Below, piece by piece: positions 1 through 10,860 of a stretch of 64,000 bases of DNA; positions within the stretch are counted from its first letter, which is position 1, and every line of letters begins with the position of its first letter. Below the pieces are notes generated by a model. The model did no database searches and was not told where the DNA came from. It saw only the letters and a list, made by a program, of their open reading frames with translations. The stretch spans positions 69,661,903-69,725,902 of the forward strand of contig CM055265.1 in assembly GCA_029237695.1 (NCBI GenBank). Direction: 5' to 3'. Source of the stretch: Conchocele bisecta. Lineage: Eukaryota > Mollusca > Bivalvia > Lucinida > Thyasiridae. Both the position numbers and the translations under genes were made by a program.

Positions 1-270
1 CATCGAGTATATAAGACAATACAACAATATGTTTATCACAAGATGACGCACAATGGTGAAGTATACATAGATTCAATACCAAGATGTACGAGGGGTGATT
101 GAATAATACATGAACTTTTGTTATACATGTATATTGAACATTTTATGTGATACTACATACATTAACATTAGATCATCCGGAAGAGTAAACGATACGCAAT
201 GACGGTTAGAAATGCCATGTACCGTATACACATAGTTACCTTGCAGTGACGCGTTGAAAACATACATCTA

Positions 271-857
271 TAGTCTGTTTCACGAAAGCTGCCCAAATTT
301 TACGGCCATATAAACAATTCGAAAACAATATTTGTTTCGATAATATTAAATGAAAGGAAAATTTAAGAATGACCTTCTTTTTATTTCGTGAAATTTGGTC
401 AAATATTGGTTTTATTACGAAAAATTGATTTCTCTATGGGAATGTAACATAGGGAAAAAGAGGTAGAGGAGTGTGGGAGGAGTCAAAAAACGAAACATTT
501 TGGAAATTGACTCCGAAACCTAGCTAGATATCTTGGAAATGATCTAACTAAGAAAAACAAGGTTAAATTTTGAAAATCGGTCCAGGATTACTGAAATTCA
601 AAAAAAAATCCCCATGTTTATGATGTTAAATCCCCATAGACATCTTCACTCTGTGTCACTCTGTGAAGATGTCTATGGGGATTTAACATGGGGCAATTGT
701 TTTTTCGCAATAAAATCAATATTTGACCAAATTTCACGAAATAAAAAGAAGGCTCATTCTTAATTTTTTCTTTAATTTAATATTATCAAAATAAATCTTG
801 TTTTTGAATTGTTTATATAGCCATAAAATTTGGGCAGCTTTCGTGAAACGGACAGTA
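271..857. mobile_element. Family A fold-back element (about 570 bp, TA-flanked)
   Basis: Ends are TAGTCTGTTTCACGAAAGCT and its inverted partner ending TTTCGTGAAACGGACAGTA. The centre is a hairpin of CCCATGTTAAATCCCCATAG and its reverse. The two arms are near-complementary, so the element could fold end to end. The TA ends suggest a Tc1/mariner-type non-autonomous element; no transposase is present. Confidence 0.85.
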
Positions 858-1067
858 GTGCATGTCAGCGCAACCCCGCGACGTTACTGACGTCGGAGCG
901 TCACGTTTTCGTGAGTGACGTTGAACAATGTTGCGGCTACCTTTATTATTTTATCAATCAGTAACCTCGGAACTCATACCTTACTCATTTGCAAATATTC
1001 AGTCATTGTTGCCTGAACCGTTTCGCAATGGACGTCGATCTATTTTGATAGACGTATGCACAGGCTG

Positions 1068-1136
1068 ATCTGAATCTACACTTGTCGCAAAACCCATAAG
1101 CCCCATTTCTTCAGTCACAGCCACACATTACTGTAA
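1068..1136. mobile_element. Family H repeat fragment
   Basis: CAGGCTGATCTGAATCTACA to CCCATTTCTTCAGTCACAGC is the right third of the family. Confidence 0.7.
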
Positions 1137-1166
1137 CAGCTATAAAACACCTGCCAATGTACAGCC

Positions 1167-1522
1167 TATAGACCCTTGTTACATTTCCGTAACAGCTACA
1201 GCCAACTCCCCGTTTCCAGACCCTAGACTCGTGTTAAATTTCCGTAACAACTATAGCCAACTCCCCGTTTCCAGCCCCTAGACTCGTGTTAAATTTCCGT
1301 AACAACTATAGCCAACTCCCCGTTTCCACACCCTAGACTCGTTAAATTTCCGTAACAACTATAGCCAACTCCCCGTTTCCAGACCCTAGACACGTTAAAT
1401 TTCCGTAACAACTATAGCCAACTCCCCGTTTCCAGACCCTAGACTCGTTAAATTTCCGTAACAGCTATAGCCAACTCCCCGTTTCCAGCACCTAGACTCG
1501 TTAAATTTCCATAACAACTACA
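1167..1522. repeat. Tandem repeat of 52-58 bp, about 7 copies, beside the GST stop codon
   Basis: Units contain CGTAACAACTATAGCCAACT, CCCCGTTTCCAGACCCTAGA and CTCGTTAAATTTC. Unit length falls from about 57 to 52 across the array by loss of bases at GTGTTAAA. The last unit touches the GST stop codon. Confidence 0.9.
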
Positions 1523-1774
1523 ACCTGGAGTTATTCACCAGTCCATGATCATAATCCTGTGTCCCGGTCGCAAGTCCAAACAGGAAATGCGCATGGGAAC
1601 CAGTGTCGATCATGGTCGCCTGGACGGCTGGAAGGTCATACATTCTCTGTATCCACGTCGACAACATTGGGTATTTCTCCGCCGTTATTGTCGTCTCTGG
1701 TGTACCTGTGTTCAGGACTGGCAGTCTCTCAAACCACGGCCACAGCATATAATCCACCATACAGACCTTGTCTC
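1518..1774 (-). CDS. GSTO: GST omega coding exon 5 and stop
   Basis: The acceptor TTTCCAG lies before 1774; joined to the G of exon 4 it gives Gly-Asp-Lys, then [18 protein letters not shown], and ends DYDHGLVNNSRL followed by TAG. The open frame continues upstream of the acceptor to 1829, but exon 4 already supplies the preceding residues, so 1774 is the boundary. The stop lies at the edge of a 52-58 bp tandem repeat that would form the 3' UTR. Confidence 0.95.
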
Positions 1775-4700
1775 CTGGAAATAAACGTTTCCCAGTGCTT
1801 TTATTAACATGAAATAGAGGATAGTCCATTGTACATGTTCAGTGATTCCGCTGGGGAAAACAAAAAAATCGCCACTTCAAAAAATTGGCGATAAAAAAAT
1901 ACAATTTTCGAAAAATAATCAAAAAATATATTTATTTTTTTTTTATTTTTTTTTCGAACATTGTAATTTATTTTCGCCAATTGTTTATTTTTATCGCCAA
2001 TTGCGAAAGTGGCGATCGCCAGCGGAATCCCTGCATAGCGTGAAACAATACACGAGTGTACGTCGGCCTCCGCGTAAACAATGAGTAAGAGTAGTAGTAA
2101 GCGAAGCGAACGAGTTGTTTACGCGGAAGTCGACGTACACAAGTGTATGTACGATGAATTTATTACATTTCTGAACAACATTTTCGAAAAAAAATGCATT
2201 TTATAATGTTCCGGTAATCGTTGCGTATGATTTTTTGTAGGCGGTGCATATTTTATAACGACTGCGGGAGAGTGCACGCGGGTGCTCTCCTCAAGGTGTA
2301 TTATTTGTAAGTGGACAATTACGGGTTTTCTCTCGCAGATAAATAAATGCATTTAATAGCTTGAAATGTAATTATTGGACTTAAATTACTCCCTGAAAAT
2401 TACCAAAAAGTTACTGAAATTTGTAGATTTTCTTCTTTATCTAAATAGAAAAATCCTGCAATTTTCATAACAGCATTAATGTTAGCACTAGATTCCTTTT
2501 ACAACAATCAGGCAACACGTCGATAAGCAGACCCTTAGAGGGTCTGCTTATCGACGTGTTTCCTGATTGTTGTAAACGTAAGGAAAACACCAGTGCATTC
2601 AATTTTGAAGGGTTTCATTGTCCTTTACATCTGATGGTAATCACTAATGTCCTTTCATGATTGCGAAGCACACATGTCTTTGAGTGCTATATTGCCAGGA
2701 AAATGGTGGAACCTCTCTAAATTGGATACCCTGGGGACGCCCCATGGTGTTCAATTTAGAGAGGTTACACAGTAATTTATTTCTGATGTTCATGATTGCA
2801 AAGCACACTGGTATTGCCTGGATTAAGGTGGAATCTCTCTAAACCGGACACCCTGGGGATGTCCCCAGGGTGTCCGGTTTCGAGAGGTTCCACTGTAATT
2901 TATTTCTGATGTTCATGATTGCAAAAGCACACTGGTATTGCCTGGGGATGCCCCAGGATGTCCGGTTTCGAGAGGTTCCACTGTAATTTATTTCTGATGT
3001 TCATGATTGCAAAGCACACTGGTTTTGCATGGATTACGGCGGAATCTCTCTAAACCGGAGAGAGGTTCCACTGTAATTTATTTATGATGTTAACATGTGT
3101 TCATGATTGCAAAGCACACAGGTCTTTGTGTGCTATATTGCCATGATTACGGTGGAACCCCTCTAAACCGGACACCCTGGCGACGCCCCAGGATTTCCAG
3201 TTTCGAGAGGTTCCACTGTATGTATATATAAATGGAAATGTAATACCCCACCTCCGAAGAACGGGCCTCCACGCCGCTTCAATTCGCTGTCATATCGGGA
3301 GAAAGCTCTTAGCAATCTAGCGAGTGCTTTTGAATTTGTAGCAGTAGAAAGTCCGACGGCGTAAAATGATGACGTCAGCTGAAAGAATATATAGCATCTT
3401 TTTGTATACATCTAATTCTTCTTAGTGGCTATGGAAGTATTGAATATTTAACCCTTCCTACGCTGTTGACGGAAATTGCCGTCTGCTGTTTTTCATTTTT
3501 GCTTTAATTCTTAACAAAAAAACTGGGTTTGACAGCAAATGAGAATCGTCTCCACTGGAGACGATTCTCATGTGCTGTCAAAACCAGGTTTTTGTCGATA
3601 AATATTGAAAATAAAACATTTCCAGCAGACGACAATATTTAATTCAGCGTAGTAAGGGTTAAGAAAGCGGAAACATACAATTCGAATAAGGATATCACAG
3701 TAAACTGCGATGCCGAATCATCTACATAGCACGCCATGGGACGTTGTACCTTCGGACATATGCGTAATTTCATTAAATACGTCTACAAAATTTACAATAT
3801 TTTTCATAAATAAAGTCAAAAATTGAGTACATGCGGAATATAATTTTGTCAACTTTTAACGCCATTTATTGTAAGTTTTGTAAACGTATTTCATGAAATT
3901 ACGCAGATTTCCGAAGGTACAAAATCAAAATCATATAGCGAGCCTCATATACGCTAATCGCCGCGCATGTCCACAATGATACAGTCGAACCTCCCAGAAC
4001 GACCACCTCTTTACAACAACTCCCTCTCTGTAACAGCTGATATGTTATATCCCAAATGGACAATTGCCTCTAAATTTAACCTCCATACAACATCCACGTC
4101 TCTATAACAGCCAAGGCCCAGTTGCTCAAAACCTCTGTTAGTTTAACGGACCGTTAAATCCTTAACAATGTTAAGGATTTAACAGTCCGTTAAGCTAACA
4201 GAGGTTTTGAGCAACTGGGTCCAGTTCTGTGTCTTGCCATGTTTGACTGCTGTAGAGAGGTTACTGTTGTAATACACACAAGACTTATAAACAGGTTACG
4301 AACTGGAGAATCACGATTAACTTCACTTATAAGTATCATTGGCATTATCATTGGTGGAATCATGGGCGGATTCAGGGGGGAGGGGGGCGGACCCGGCGCA
4401 CGCCCCCCCCCCTAAAATTCGCCGAGTAAAGATTTTTTACAAGTTACAAGGCACGTTTCATGCCAAGTGCCATGTTTTCCATGCATTTTTCGGTCATTTT
4501 CTTATTGTTTCAAAATTTAAACGTTTTCAATCAAAAATCATGTCTAAATATACTGTGACAGTGTCAATATTTTTGCTCCAAAATGCGCCAGAACGCAGGA
4601 AATGCGATGTAGATTTGCAAAATTTTCCGGGTGGGAATGCCCCCGGACCCCCCTAGCGCTATCTCGACTATTTTGCAATACTTGACTATATTATCGAACG

Positions 4701-7700
4701 AGCTTAGCTCGTTCGATAATATAGTCAAGTATTGCAAAATAGTTACGCCCCCCCCCTAACCCGAAATCCTGGATCCGCGCCTGGGAATATTTCGGTTTAA
4801 CATCAACTACTGTCTGTTCCACGAAACCTGCCAAAATTTTACGGCTATATAAACAATGCAAAAACAATATTTTTCGATACATTAAATTATAGCAAAATTT
4901 AAGAAGTAGTCTATTTTTTTATTTCGTGAAAGTTGGTTCAATATTGATTTTATTACGAAAAATTTATTTATCTATGAGAATTTAACATGGGGGAAAATGA
5001 GTTGGATGAGGAGCCAAAAAACGAAAAATTTGAAATTGACTCCGAAATCTGGCTAGACATCTTCGAAATGATCTAACTAAGAAAACAAAAGTTAAATTTT
5101 GAAAATCGGCCCATTATTTCTGAAATTAGAGAAGAAAATCCCCATGTTAACTCAACTCCCCATAGACATCTTCACTCTGTCTATGGGGATTTAACATGGG
5201 GAAATTTGTTTTATAGTAATAAAATTAACATTGGACGGAATTTCACGAAATAAAAAGAAGGCTCATTCTTAAATTTCTTTTTGATAGATTTAGATCCCGC
5301 TGTCATTTTCAAATTGTATGCCACCGGGTTTCGAAGAAACGGGTGGCATATAGTGTTTGGACCGTCCGTCCGTCTGTCGTCCGTCCGTCGTCCGTCCGTC
5401 TGTCCGGGCCAACGTCCGGGGGTTTGAGAGCTTAGGGGCGTGGTTAGGAACAAAAGATTTCTTTGTAATATTCCGTAAGCTCATAAACTCTATTGTTGTT
5501 TAGGGGCTTTTTCTTTGTTCTTCAAACAATGGAAATACCCCATAAACCCAAAATGTTGGAACGTCCGTCCGTCCGTCCGTCCGTCCGTCCGTCCTCACAC
5601 TTTTCGGTTAACCAATTTGTCACAGTTTCTCAAATATGCTGCAGGTGGCATCCGCGTTCGACAGACGCATTTCTTGTTGTCCATTAATTTCTCCCAAACG
5701 CTGTGAAGTTTACACTGGGGTCAGCATGTAAGTCAGCGTGTAAGTGCACACACGTACAAACACGACAGGTTGGAACCCAACCTGTCGTGTTCGTTCGTGT
5801 GTGCACTTACACGCTGACCCCACTGTAAGCAGGGGACGCACTGTTATTTGTTCTGTGAAATGCCCGTCTTGCTTCTAGCAAACAGCATACACAAGGTGTA
5901 TGATCACGTGGTACTAACAACAACAACAAGTACTGAAACTTCCAGAATTCCATCCGATTGAAAGTACGTATTATTGTATAGTGTCCTTACGTAACGGATT
6001 TTGATGAAATATGGCGCATCAAACGCGTTTTGTTAATCTGCATTTGGTGGTCTCTGTATTTTCGCCAAAACTTCTGTCGTTTTCGCAAAGAATCGATTTC
6101 CGTGTCGATTCTTTGCAAAACGACATAAGTCTGTGCCAAACTCCCTGGACCACCAAATGCATCTCATGAAGACGCGTTTGCTGCGCCATATTTCATCAAA
6201 ATCCGTTGCATATTAAGGAAACTATCAAATAATACTTACTTTGGAGTGGGCGACGTTGTTGTTGGTGTAACCATGTGATCATGCACCTTGATACATGTTT
6301 ATCCGTATATGGCGGCATAAGTGTCCATCAGACCAGGGGCTACACTGGCCTCAAATTCCAGAACTGGAAGAGAAGTAGCTTTCGGCAACATTTGTTCACA
6401 ATTTATGTGGACATCACAGCTTATTTATCACAATGTTGCCCCATCATTTCACCATTTCCCATAACCTGTTTTCATGTTTGACGAAAATCATGTTTCTTGC
6501 AAACCCATGGACACAATCCCCTCCACAATTGAAGGGATCATTGGAAGAAGGTGGCTAAGTCCCTGAGAGACTTAGCCCACTTCTTCCACTGACCCTCTCC
6601 AATTTCTGCAGAAAAAAACACACGTGTTTACCTTATGCATCGTCTCCCAAAGCTGTCTGTCTTTGGCTTTGCTGTACGTTCCTTCTGGGTTGAGTCTATG
6701 TTGAGGATACACCTCGTCCAAATAGTCATTGCAAACGGCCGATTCGTATAAAACTTTGTCCTCCCACTGCAGAATAGGAACGTAACCAACTGGATTCATG
6801 TCAAATAGCCATTCTGGTTTCCTTCTTAGGTTTACATTCACTGTCTGATACCTGAAGCAAACAAGACGGTCAAGTGTTGGTCATTATATTGCGACATGCC
6901 ATGTGATTGTGTACCTGCGGACATCTGCATAATTTCATTAAATACGCTAACAAAATTTACAATATTTTTCATAAATAAAGTAAAAAGTTGACAAAATTCA
7001 TGTACTCATGTACACATGGCGTGTCCAGGCCCGTACGCAGGATTTTCTATTGGGGGTGCGTCAGGTGGGTGCGTCAGGGGGGTGCGTCAGGGGCGAGCCC
7101 CATGTAGTGGCGCGAGTACGCTAGGGGGTACCCCCCTAGCGTACTCGCGCCACTACATCGGGCTCGCCCCTGACACACACCCTGAAATTGTTTAAACCTA
7201 GATGGCCTGAAATGCACTCTCCTGCATTTTATGTCATTTAAATTCGGATTTCAACGGTGGTAAATTGTGACATTTTCATGCAAATTACCTGTATACTAAT
7301 GCATTTAAAGATTTGTTGAGATTATTGTTTGAAAAATAGCGGACCTCGGCGAATTTAGGGGGGTGCATACGCACCCGTCGCACCCCCCCCCCCCCCCCCT
7401 GCGTACGGGCCTGGTGTCTCATATACAAGTGCCATTGCCCCCCCCCCCTTGCGTACGGGCCTGGTGTCTCATATACAAGTGCCATTGCTCACTCAGAAAT
7501 GGGACGCTACGGCATCTGAAGCAAAATACGGTCAAGCCTTGATCATAGAACAGTGTCATTGCAAAATCACATGGCGGCATGTCTCATATTGCTTCAACAG
7601 GTAATTAACGACATACATGCAGTAATCCGTGATACTAATAATCATAATACAGTGGAACCTCTCTAAACCGGACATAAAGATAACGCCTGTGATCTTATGT

Positions 7701-10405
7701 TGATGAGTTTCTTTCTCATGTGATAATGTCTGTTTCTGATCGCGTAGCACCAAGCTATGGCTCAGAATGATCAAATGCTTAATTTACAGGGAAACCTCTC
7801 TAAGCCAGACAACCTGGGGACGTCCCATGGTGTCCGGTTTAGAGAGGTTTCACTGTAATAATAAAGCAGTTGGCCGTGATACAAGTTTCCCACCCCATCA
7901 CATAGTTGAGAAACGCCCTGTGATTTTGTACCTTCGGACATTCATATTTCATGAAATACATTTACAAAATTTACAATATTTTCCGTAAATTTAGTCAAAA
8001 GTTGATAACATTCTCAGAGTACATGCGGAATTATTTTCCGCATGTACTCTGAACATTTTGTAAATTTTTGACATTATTTATGAAAAATATTGTAAATTTT
8101 GTGAACGTATTTAATGAAATTACACAGATGTCGGAAGGTACAAAATCACAGGGCGTCTCTCAATTATGATGTCTATTTCTCATAATAATAAGGGGACAGG
8201 AGTTGAAGTAGTACTATAGATTACTCAATGCCTTTGTGTGACAGGACTAATCTTGTAGTTTGGGCATACGGACAGAACCGCATACTGTAGAGGCGCAACG
8301 TATCCGGTTGTAGCGGTGGACACGGCTGTCCTGAAACGAGAAAACATTGCTGTTAAGTGATTATATATTAGCCGCCATCTTTGAAAATGTTTCAATCACG
8401 TGCACTCGGTGGTTTGGTTGGTTACTGTGACTGAAGTCATTTTCCATTAGCCAACCAAATCACCAGGCGCGGATCCAGGATTTCGGGTTAGGTGGGGGGG
8501 GGGCGTAACTATTTTGCACTACTTGACTATATTATCGAACGAGCTAAGCTCGTTCGATAATAATCGAACGAGCTAAGCTCGTTCGATAATATAGTCAAAT
8601 ATTGCAAAATAGTCGAGATAGCGCTCGGGGGGTCCGGGGGCGTTCCCACCCGGAAAATTTTGCAAATCTACATCGCATTTCCTGCGTTCTGGCGCATTTT
8701 AGAGCAAAAATATTGACACTGTCACAGTATGTTTAGACATGATTTTTTATTGAAAACGTTTAAATTTTGAAACAATAAGAAAACGACCGAAAAATGCATG
8801 GAATACATGGCACTTGGCATGAAACGTGCCTTGTAACTTGTAAAAAATCTTTACTCGGCGAATTTTGGGGGGGGGGGGGGGCGTGGGCGTTGGGCGGGTT
8901 CGGCCCCCCCCCCCCACCCCCCACCCCCATGAATCCGCCCATGATCACTGCGTGTCATGTGATTCAATATCATGTGATTCAATATCAATGTCATGTGATT
9001 CAATACGTTGTATTATCAAAGATAATCAGGAAATGAACGCGTTTTTGTACAGTTTACACTAGAAATATTTGAGATTTATGTAATGTATTGGAAACTATAA
9101 CATCTATGCCGAAAACACACCCCAAACAGCGGTTTAGACACGCTGTAACATGTTGTATATACTTTCTAAATTACATAATCTTCAGATTCGGGCGCATTTG
9201 AATTGTTTGTACATTGTTTAGCAAGGTGTTTCATGTATATACAAACAATAATTTACCATCCAAGACACGCTAGAAACACATTTGCACAGAAACCGTGGAA
9301 TATATACGTATTAAATGTATAATTAACATTGGCGACTCGTATGATGTCATGAAAGGTTAAATCCTATAAATCATGCCTCCTTCGGCATGACGTATTGCAT
9401 GTAACGATGTGCGACTGTAACTAGATAAATGTGACTTATTCCCAGTGGCGGATCTGGAGGGCGGAGGGGGGGGGGCGGGGGGTGCCAAATGAACACCCAG
9501 TTCAGCCACGAATTTTACATATATCACAGTTTACCACCAGTTGCAGTCTGAATTTAAATGCCGTAAAACACAGGAAAGTGCATTTCGAAGAGCTCAAGAA
9601 TAGGACAACCCCCTAGTTGCGAACGGTAAGTACGGGAGTAGATTGCAAGAGTTACCTTCACAACTAGACACCCCCTCCCGTTCCCCAAATGCTGGATCCG
9701 TCCCTAGAAATTCCTATTGCGACAAGTGTGATCAGTGTAGACCATTATCAGCCTGTGCATCCTGTGTCTACACTGATTGCAAAGGTCGTAATATCAAGGT
9801 GTATGATCACATGGTACTAACAACAACAACAAGTACCGATTGAAAGTACGTATTATTTTATAGTGTCCTTATTACGTAACAGATTTTGATGAAATATGGC
9901 GCATCAAACGCGTCTTGTTAAGCTGCATTTGGTCGTCTCTGTATTTTCGCCCAAACTTCTGTCGTTTTTGCGAAGAATCGATTTCAGTGTCTCGTGTCTC
10001 TGACACGGAAATCGATTCTTCACAAAAACGACATAAGTCTGTGCCAAACTCCCTGGACCACCAAATGCAGCTCATGAAGACGCGTTTGCTGGCCATATTT
10101 CATAAAAATCCATTGCATATTAAGGAAAATATCAAATAATACTTACTTTGGTGTGGGCGACGTTGTTGTTGTTGTAACTACGTGATCATGCACCTTGACC
10201 ATTAGGTAATGTGGTTCCGTCATTTGGTAATATGGTCCCGCCATTTGGCCCACATTACGAATTTTCAGAAATGACGGGACAATGGCACATTCCCGAATGG
10301 TGTAAGCATACCAGACAGCTGTGGCGTTCCATATCATAAGCACAGACTCTCCGGTCACAGGAACATATAAATGAGCGTACCTTTGGCGACCGCAAATTCC
10401 GACAT
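1518..10405 (-). CDS. GSTO: Omega-class glutathione S-transferase, 5 coding exons, apparently complete
   Basis: Coding exons on the minus strand are 10405-10381, 8330-8225, 6851-6632, 3378-3252 and 1774-1518, spliced in phases 1, 0, 0, 1 as read across the junctions; they sum to 735 nt, or 244 residues plus TAG. The length fits the family (human GSTO1 has 241). The N-terminal thioredoxin-like domain carries LRLYSMRFCPYAQ, with the omega catalytic cysteine at residue 28, a cis-proline in YVPIL (Pro69) and the glutathione-binding pair Glu80-Ser81 in YESAV. The helical domain follows, with [20 protein letters not shown], the omega signature, near residues 158-176. Known family roles are cytosolic glutathione-dependent thioltransferase and dehydroascorbate or methylarsonate reduction. 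All junctions are GT-AG and every joined codon makes sense, so the gene looks intact. Introns are 1.4-3.3 kb and full of fold-back elements. Which omega paralogue this is cannot be told. Confidence 0.95.
1842..2033. mobile_element. Family I fold-back (GATTCCGCTGG ends)
   Basis: Ends GATTCCGCTGGGGAAAACAA and GATCGCCAGCGGAATCCCTG pair. The interior is TTGGCGATAAAAAAATACAA, its inverse and T runs. Confidence 0.85.
2040..2150. repeat. Fold-back of 110 bp
   Basis: ACACGAGTGTACGTCGGCCT, CCGCGTAAACAA against TTGTTTACGCGGAAGTCGAC, GTACACAAGTGT. Confidence 0.75.
2500..2580. repeat. Near-perfect hairpin
   Basis: ACACGTCGATAAGCAGACCC and GGGTCTGCTTATCGACGTGT, flanked by AACAATCAGG / CCTGATTGTTGT. Confidence 0.85.
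2690..3222. repeat. Array of fold-back units (GGTGGAACCTCTCTAAA / AGAGGTTCCACTGTA)
   Basis: Four or more partial units with TTATTTCTGATGTTCATGAT and AGCACACTGGTATTGCCTGG spacers. One has the near-perfect hairpin CACCCTGGGGATGTCCCCAGGGTG. It ends 30 bp from GST exon 4. Confidence 0.8.
3252..3378 (-). CDS. GSTO: GST omega coding exon 4 (helical domain)
   Basis: The acceptor is TTCTTTCAG before 3378 and the donor is GGAG|GTGGGG after 3252. It encodes residues 118-159, LTSSFYAVGL through ELKRRGGPFFG. The end matches the family's ...RG.PFFGG just before the conserved DY-IWPWFER block of the next exon. Phase 0 in and phase 1 out fit exons 3 and 5 exactly. It lies 29 bp past the end of an array of fold-back repeats. 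Confidence 0.94.
3445..3664. mobile_element. Family W fold-back (AACCCTTCCTACGCTG ends)
   Basis: TTTAACCCTTCCTACGCTGT to CAGCGTAGTAAGGGTTAA; the stem GAGAATCGTCTCCACTGGAG forms a perfect hairpin. Confidence 0.8.
3746..3925. mobile_element. Family Q fold-back (GTACCTTCGGACAT ends)
   Basis: TTGTACCTTCGGACATATGC to GCAGATTTCCGAAGGTACAA; inner TTTACAATATTTTTCATAAA. Confidence 0.8.
3981..4271. mobile_element. Element with CTCCCAGAACGACC end, split by a family M palindrome (4116-4222)
   Basis: ACAGTCGAACCTCCCAGAAC at the left and CTGTAGAGAGGTTACTGTTG at the right form distant inverted ends. Between TCTCTATAACAGCCAA and AGTTCTGTGTCTTGCC lies a palindrome GCCCAGTTGCTCAAAACCTC / GAGGTTTTGAGCAACTGGG. 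Confidence 0.7.
4355..4795. mobile_element. Family N element (GGGCGGATTC / GGATCCGCGCC ends, C-rich)
   Basis: ATCATGGGCGGATTCAGGGG to GAAATCCTGGATCCGCGCCT; internal stem ATTATCGAACGAGCTTAGCT, and a TTACAAGTTACAAGGCACGT block. Confidence 0.8.
4808..5283. mobile_element. Family A fold-back element, right end lost
   Basis: It starts TACTGTCTGTTCCACGAAAC and keeps the ATGTTAACTC...CCCATAGACATC hairpin, but breaks off at about 5283 into another repeat (GTATGCCACCGGGTTTCGAA). Confidence 0.8.
5360..5593. repeat. CCGT microsatellites in pearl-like head fragments
   Basis: Runs of CCGTCCGTCCGT at 5364-5402 and 5561-5593 follow GGTGGCATATAGTGTTTGGA, the kind of head seen at 39940. Confidence 0.75.
5720..5823. 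repeat. Fold-back of about 100 bp
   Basis: GGGTCAGC, CAGCGTGTAAGTGCACACAC and GACAGGTTGGAACCCAACCT with its inverse arm ending TGCACTTACACGCTGACCCC. Confidence 0.85.
5893..6289. mobile_element. Family G fold-back element (about 400 bp)
   Basis: Ends AAGGTGTATGATCACGTGGT and CCATGTGATCATGCACCTT. Next to both ends are GTTGTTGTT/AACAACAAC runs. The centre is a hairpin of GTCGTTTTCGCAAAGAATCG and its inverse. Confidence 0.85.
6632..6851 (-). CDS. GSTO: GST omega coding exon 3 (glutathione site)
   Basis: The acceptor is GCTTCAG before 6851 and the donor is AAG|GTAAAC after 6632. It encodes residues 44-117: EYQTVNVNLRRKPEWLF, NPVGYVPIL with the cis-Pro, and YESAVCNDYLDEVYP with the Glu-Ser glutathione contact and the omega YLDE motif. 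Reading past the donor gives VNTCVFFCRNW, which is intron. Confidence 0.96.
6899..7016. mobile_element. Family Q fold-back, left arm
   Basis: ATGTGATTGTGTACCTGCGG, ACATCTGCATAATTTCATTA and ATTTTTCATAAATAAAGTAA. Confidence 0.7.
7025..7488. mobile_element. GC-rich element with GTACGCAGG / GCGTACGGGCC ends and a duplicated right end
   Basis: GGCCCGTACGCAGGATTTTC inverted against CCCTGCGTACGGGCCTGG. The right end plus GTGTCTCATATACAAGTGCC occurs twice (about 7393-7438 and 7439-7488). It contains a perfect stem around GTACTCGCGCCACTACAT. Confidence 0.7.
7646..7860. mobile_element. Single copy of the GGAACCTCTCTAAA fold-back
   Basis: ATACAGTGGAACCTCTCTAA to TTAGAGAGGTTTCACTGTAA, about 210 bp. Confidence 0.75.
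7917..8160. mobile_element. Family Q fold-back, full length, 65 bp from GST exon 2
   Basis: CTGTGATTTTGTACCTTCGG to CGGAAGGTACAAAATCACAG; centre ATGCGGAATTATTTTCCGCA. Confidence 0.85.
8225..8330 (-). CDS. GSTO: GST omega coding exon 2 (catalytic Cys)
   Basis: The acceptor is TTTCAG before 8330 and the donor is GA|GTAATC after 8225. It encodes residues 9-43, from GQPCPPLQ through the strand-helix turn RFCPYAQTTRLVLSHKGI. Cys28 sits where omega enzymes keep their nucleophile. The reading frame is shorter than 60 codons, so the exon is easy to miss; it is recognised from the motif and from phase agreement on both sides. Confidence 0.95.
8461..8942. mobile_element. Family N element, reverse orientation
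   Basis: CACCAGGCGCGGATCCAGGA to CATGAATCCGCCCATGAT. The inner stem ATCGAACGAGCTAAGCTCGT is duplicated once more than in the 4355 copy. Confidence 0.82.
9445..9706. mobile_element. Family O element
   Basis: GTGGCGGATCTGGAGGGCGG to AATGCTGGATCCGTCCCT; contains TTTACCACCAGTTGCAGTCT and CCCCCTAGTTGCGAACGGTA. Confidence 0.8.
9796..10196. mobile_element. Family G fold-back element
   Basis: Ends AAGGTGTATGATCACATGGT and ACGTGATCATGCACCTT; central AAGAATCGATTTCAGTGTCT hairpin. Confidence 0.85.
10381..10405 (-). CDS. GSTO: GST omega coding exon 1 (start codon)
   Basis: ATG at 10405-10403 encodes MSEFAVAK plus one base, followed by the donor G|GTACG. The split codon completes as Gly in exon 2 and gives KGQPCPPLQPDTLRLYSMRF, the usual omega N-terminus. 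Bases 10406-10468 look like 5' UTR of the same exon, because a good acceptor (ATTTTCAG) ends at 10469. The frame is open upstream of the ATG (VILHRGQRELVRQ), but that stretch does not resemble any GST, so I start at the methionine. Confidence 0.85.
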
Positions 10406-10468
10406 TTCTGACCACTTTTGACTGGCCAGTTGTCTCACAAGTTCCCGTTGTCCGCGGTGAAGGATGAC

Positions 10469-10860
10469 CTGAAAATTAAATCTCATACCAGTAACGGTGT
10501 TCGTATTAATAACCTATCATTCTTAATAGTACACTTTGAAACCGAGTCCATGTTGGTGATATATATGATATGTATACACGTGTTTACAAGGCGATAACAC
10601 AGGTACATTCTGATTGTACTGTAACAAATACACGTGACCCAATTTAGTAATGTTCGATATGCGAAGTCAACGAGGTGTACTAAGGGCGACTACCGCAATA
10701 GTGCACCCGGCTTACCAAACTCTACAGTTACCTCCCAGTATGACACCGGACCTAGGTCCCAGTGGTAAATGGGTATGACCCATTCGAAAATAAACATTAC
10801 CCGATCCACCCATTTATATTAGACGTTACAGTTTGATCAAGGTACTAAACATATGACCTA
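10469..10860. other. Upstream of the GST 5' exon
   Basis: Mostly unique sequence, no repeat recognised. It should hold the 5' intron or, if the acceptor at 10469 is not used, the promoter. I could not identify a TATA box or initiator with confidence. Confidence 0.4.

Noticed and set aside
1775..1829. Extending GST exon 5 upstream (MDYPLFHVNKSTGKRLFP)
   Set aside because: Exon 4 already provides ...RGGPFFG and joins in phase at 1774; the extension would duplicate that part.
6310..6500. Possible missing GST exon between exons 3 and 5
   Set aside because: The minus strand has stops in all useful frames and no family residues; the real exon was found at 3252-3378.
10143..10402. Minus-strand frame VRNVGICGRQRYAHLYVPVT as coding
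   Set aside because: It overlaps the GST first exon in another frame and runs into a family G element; the GST frame explains the splice donor.
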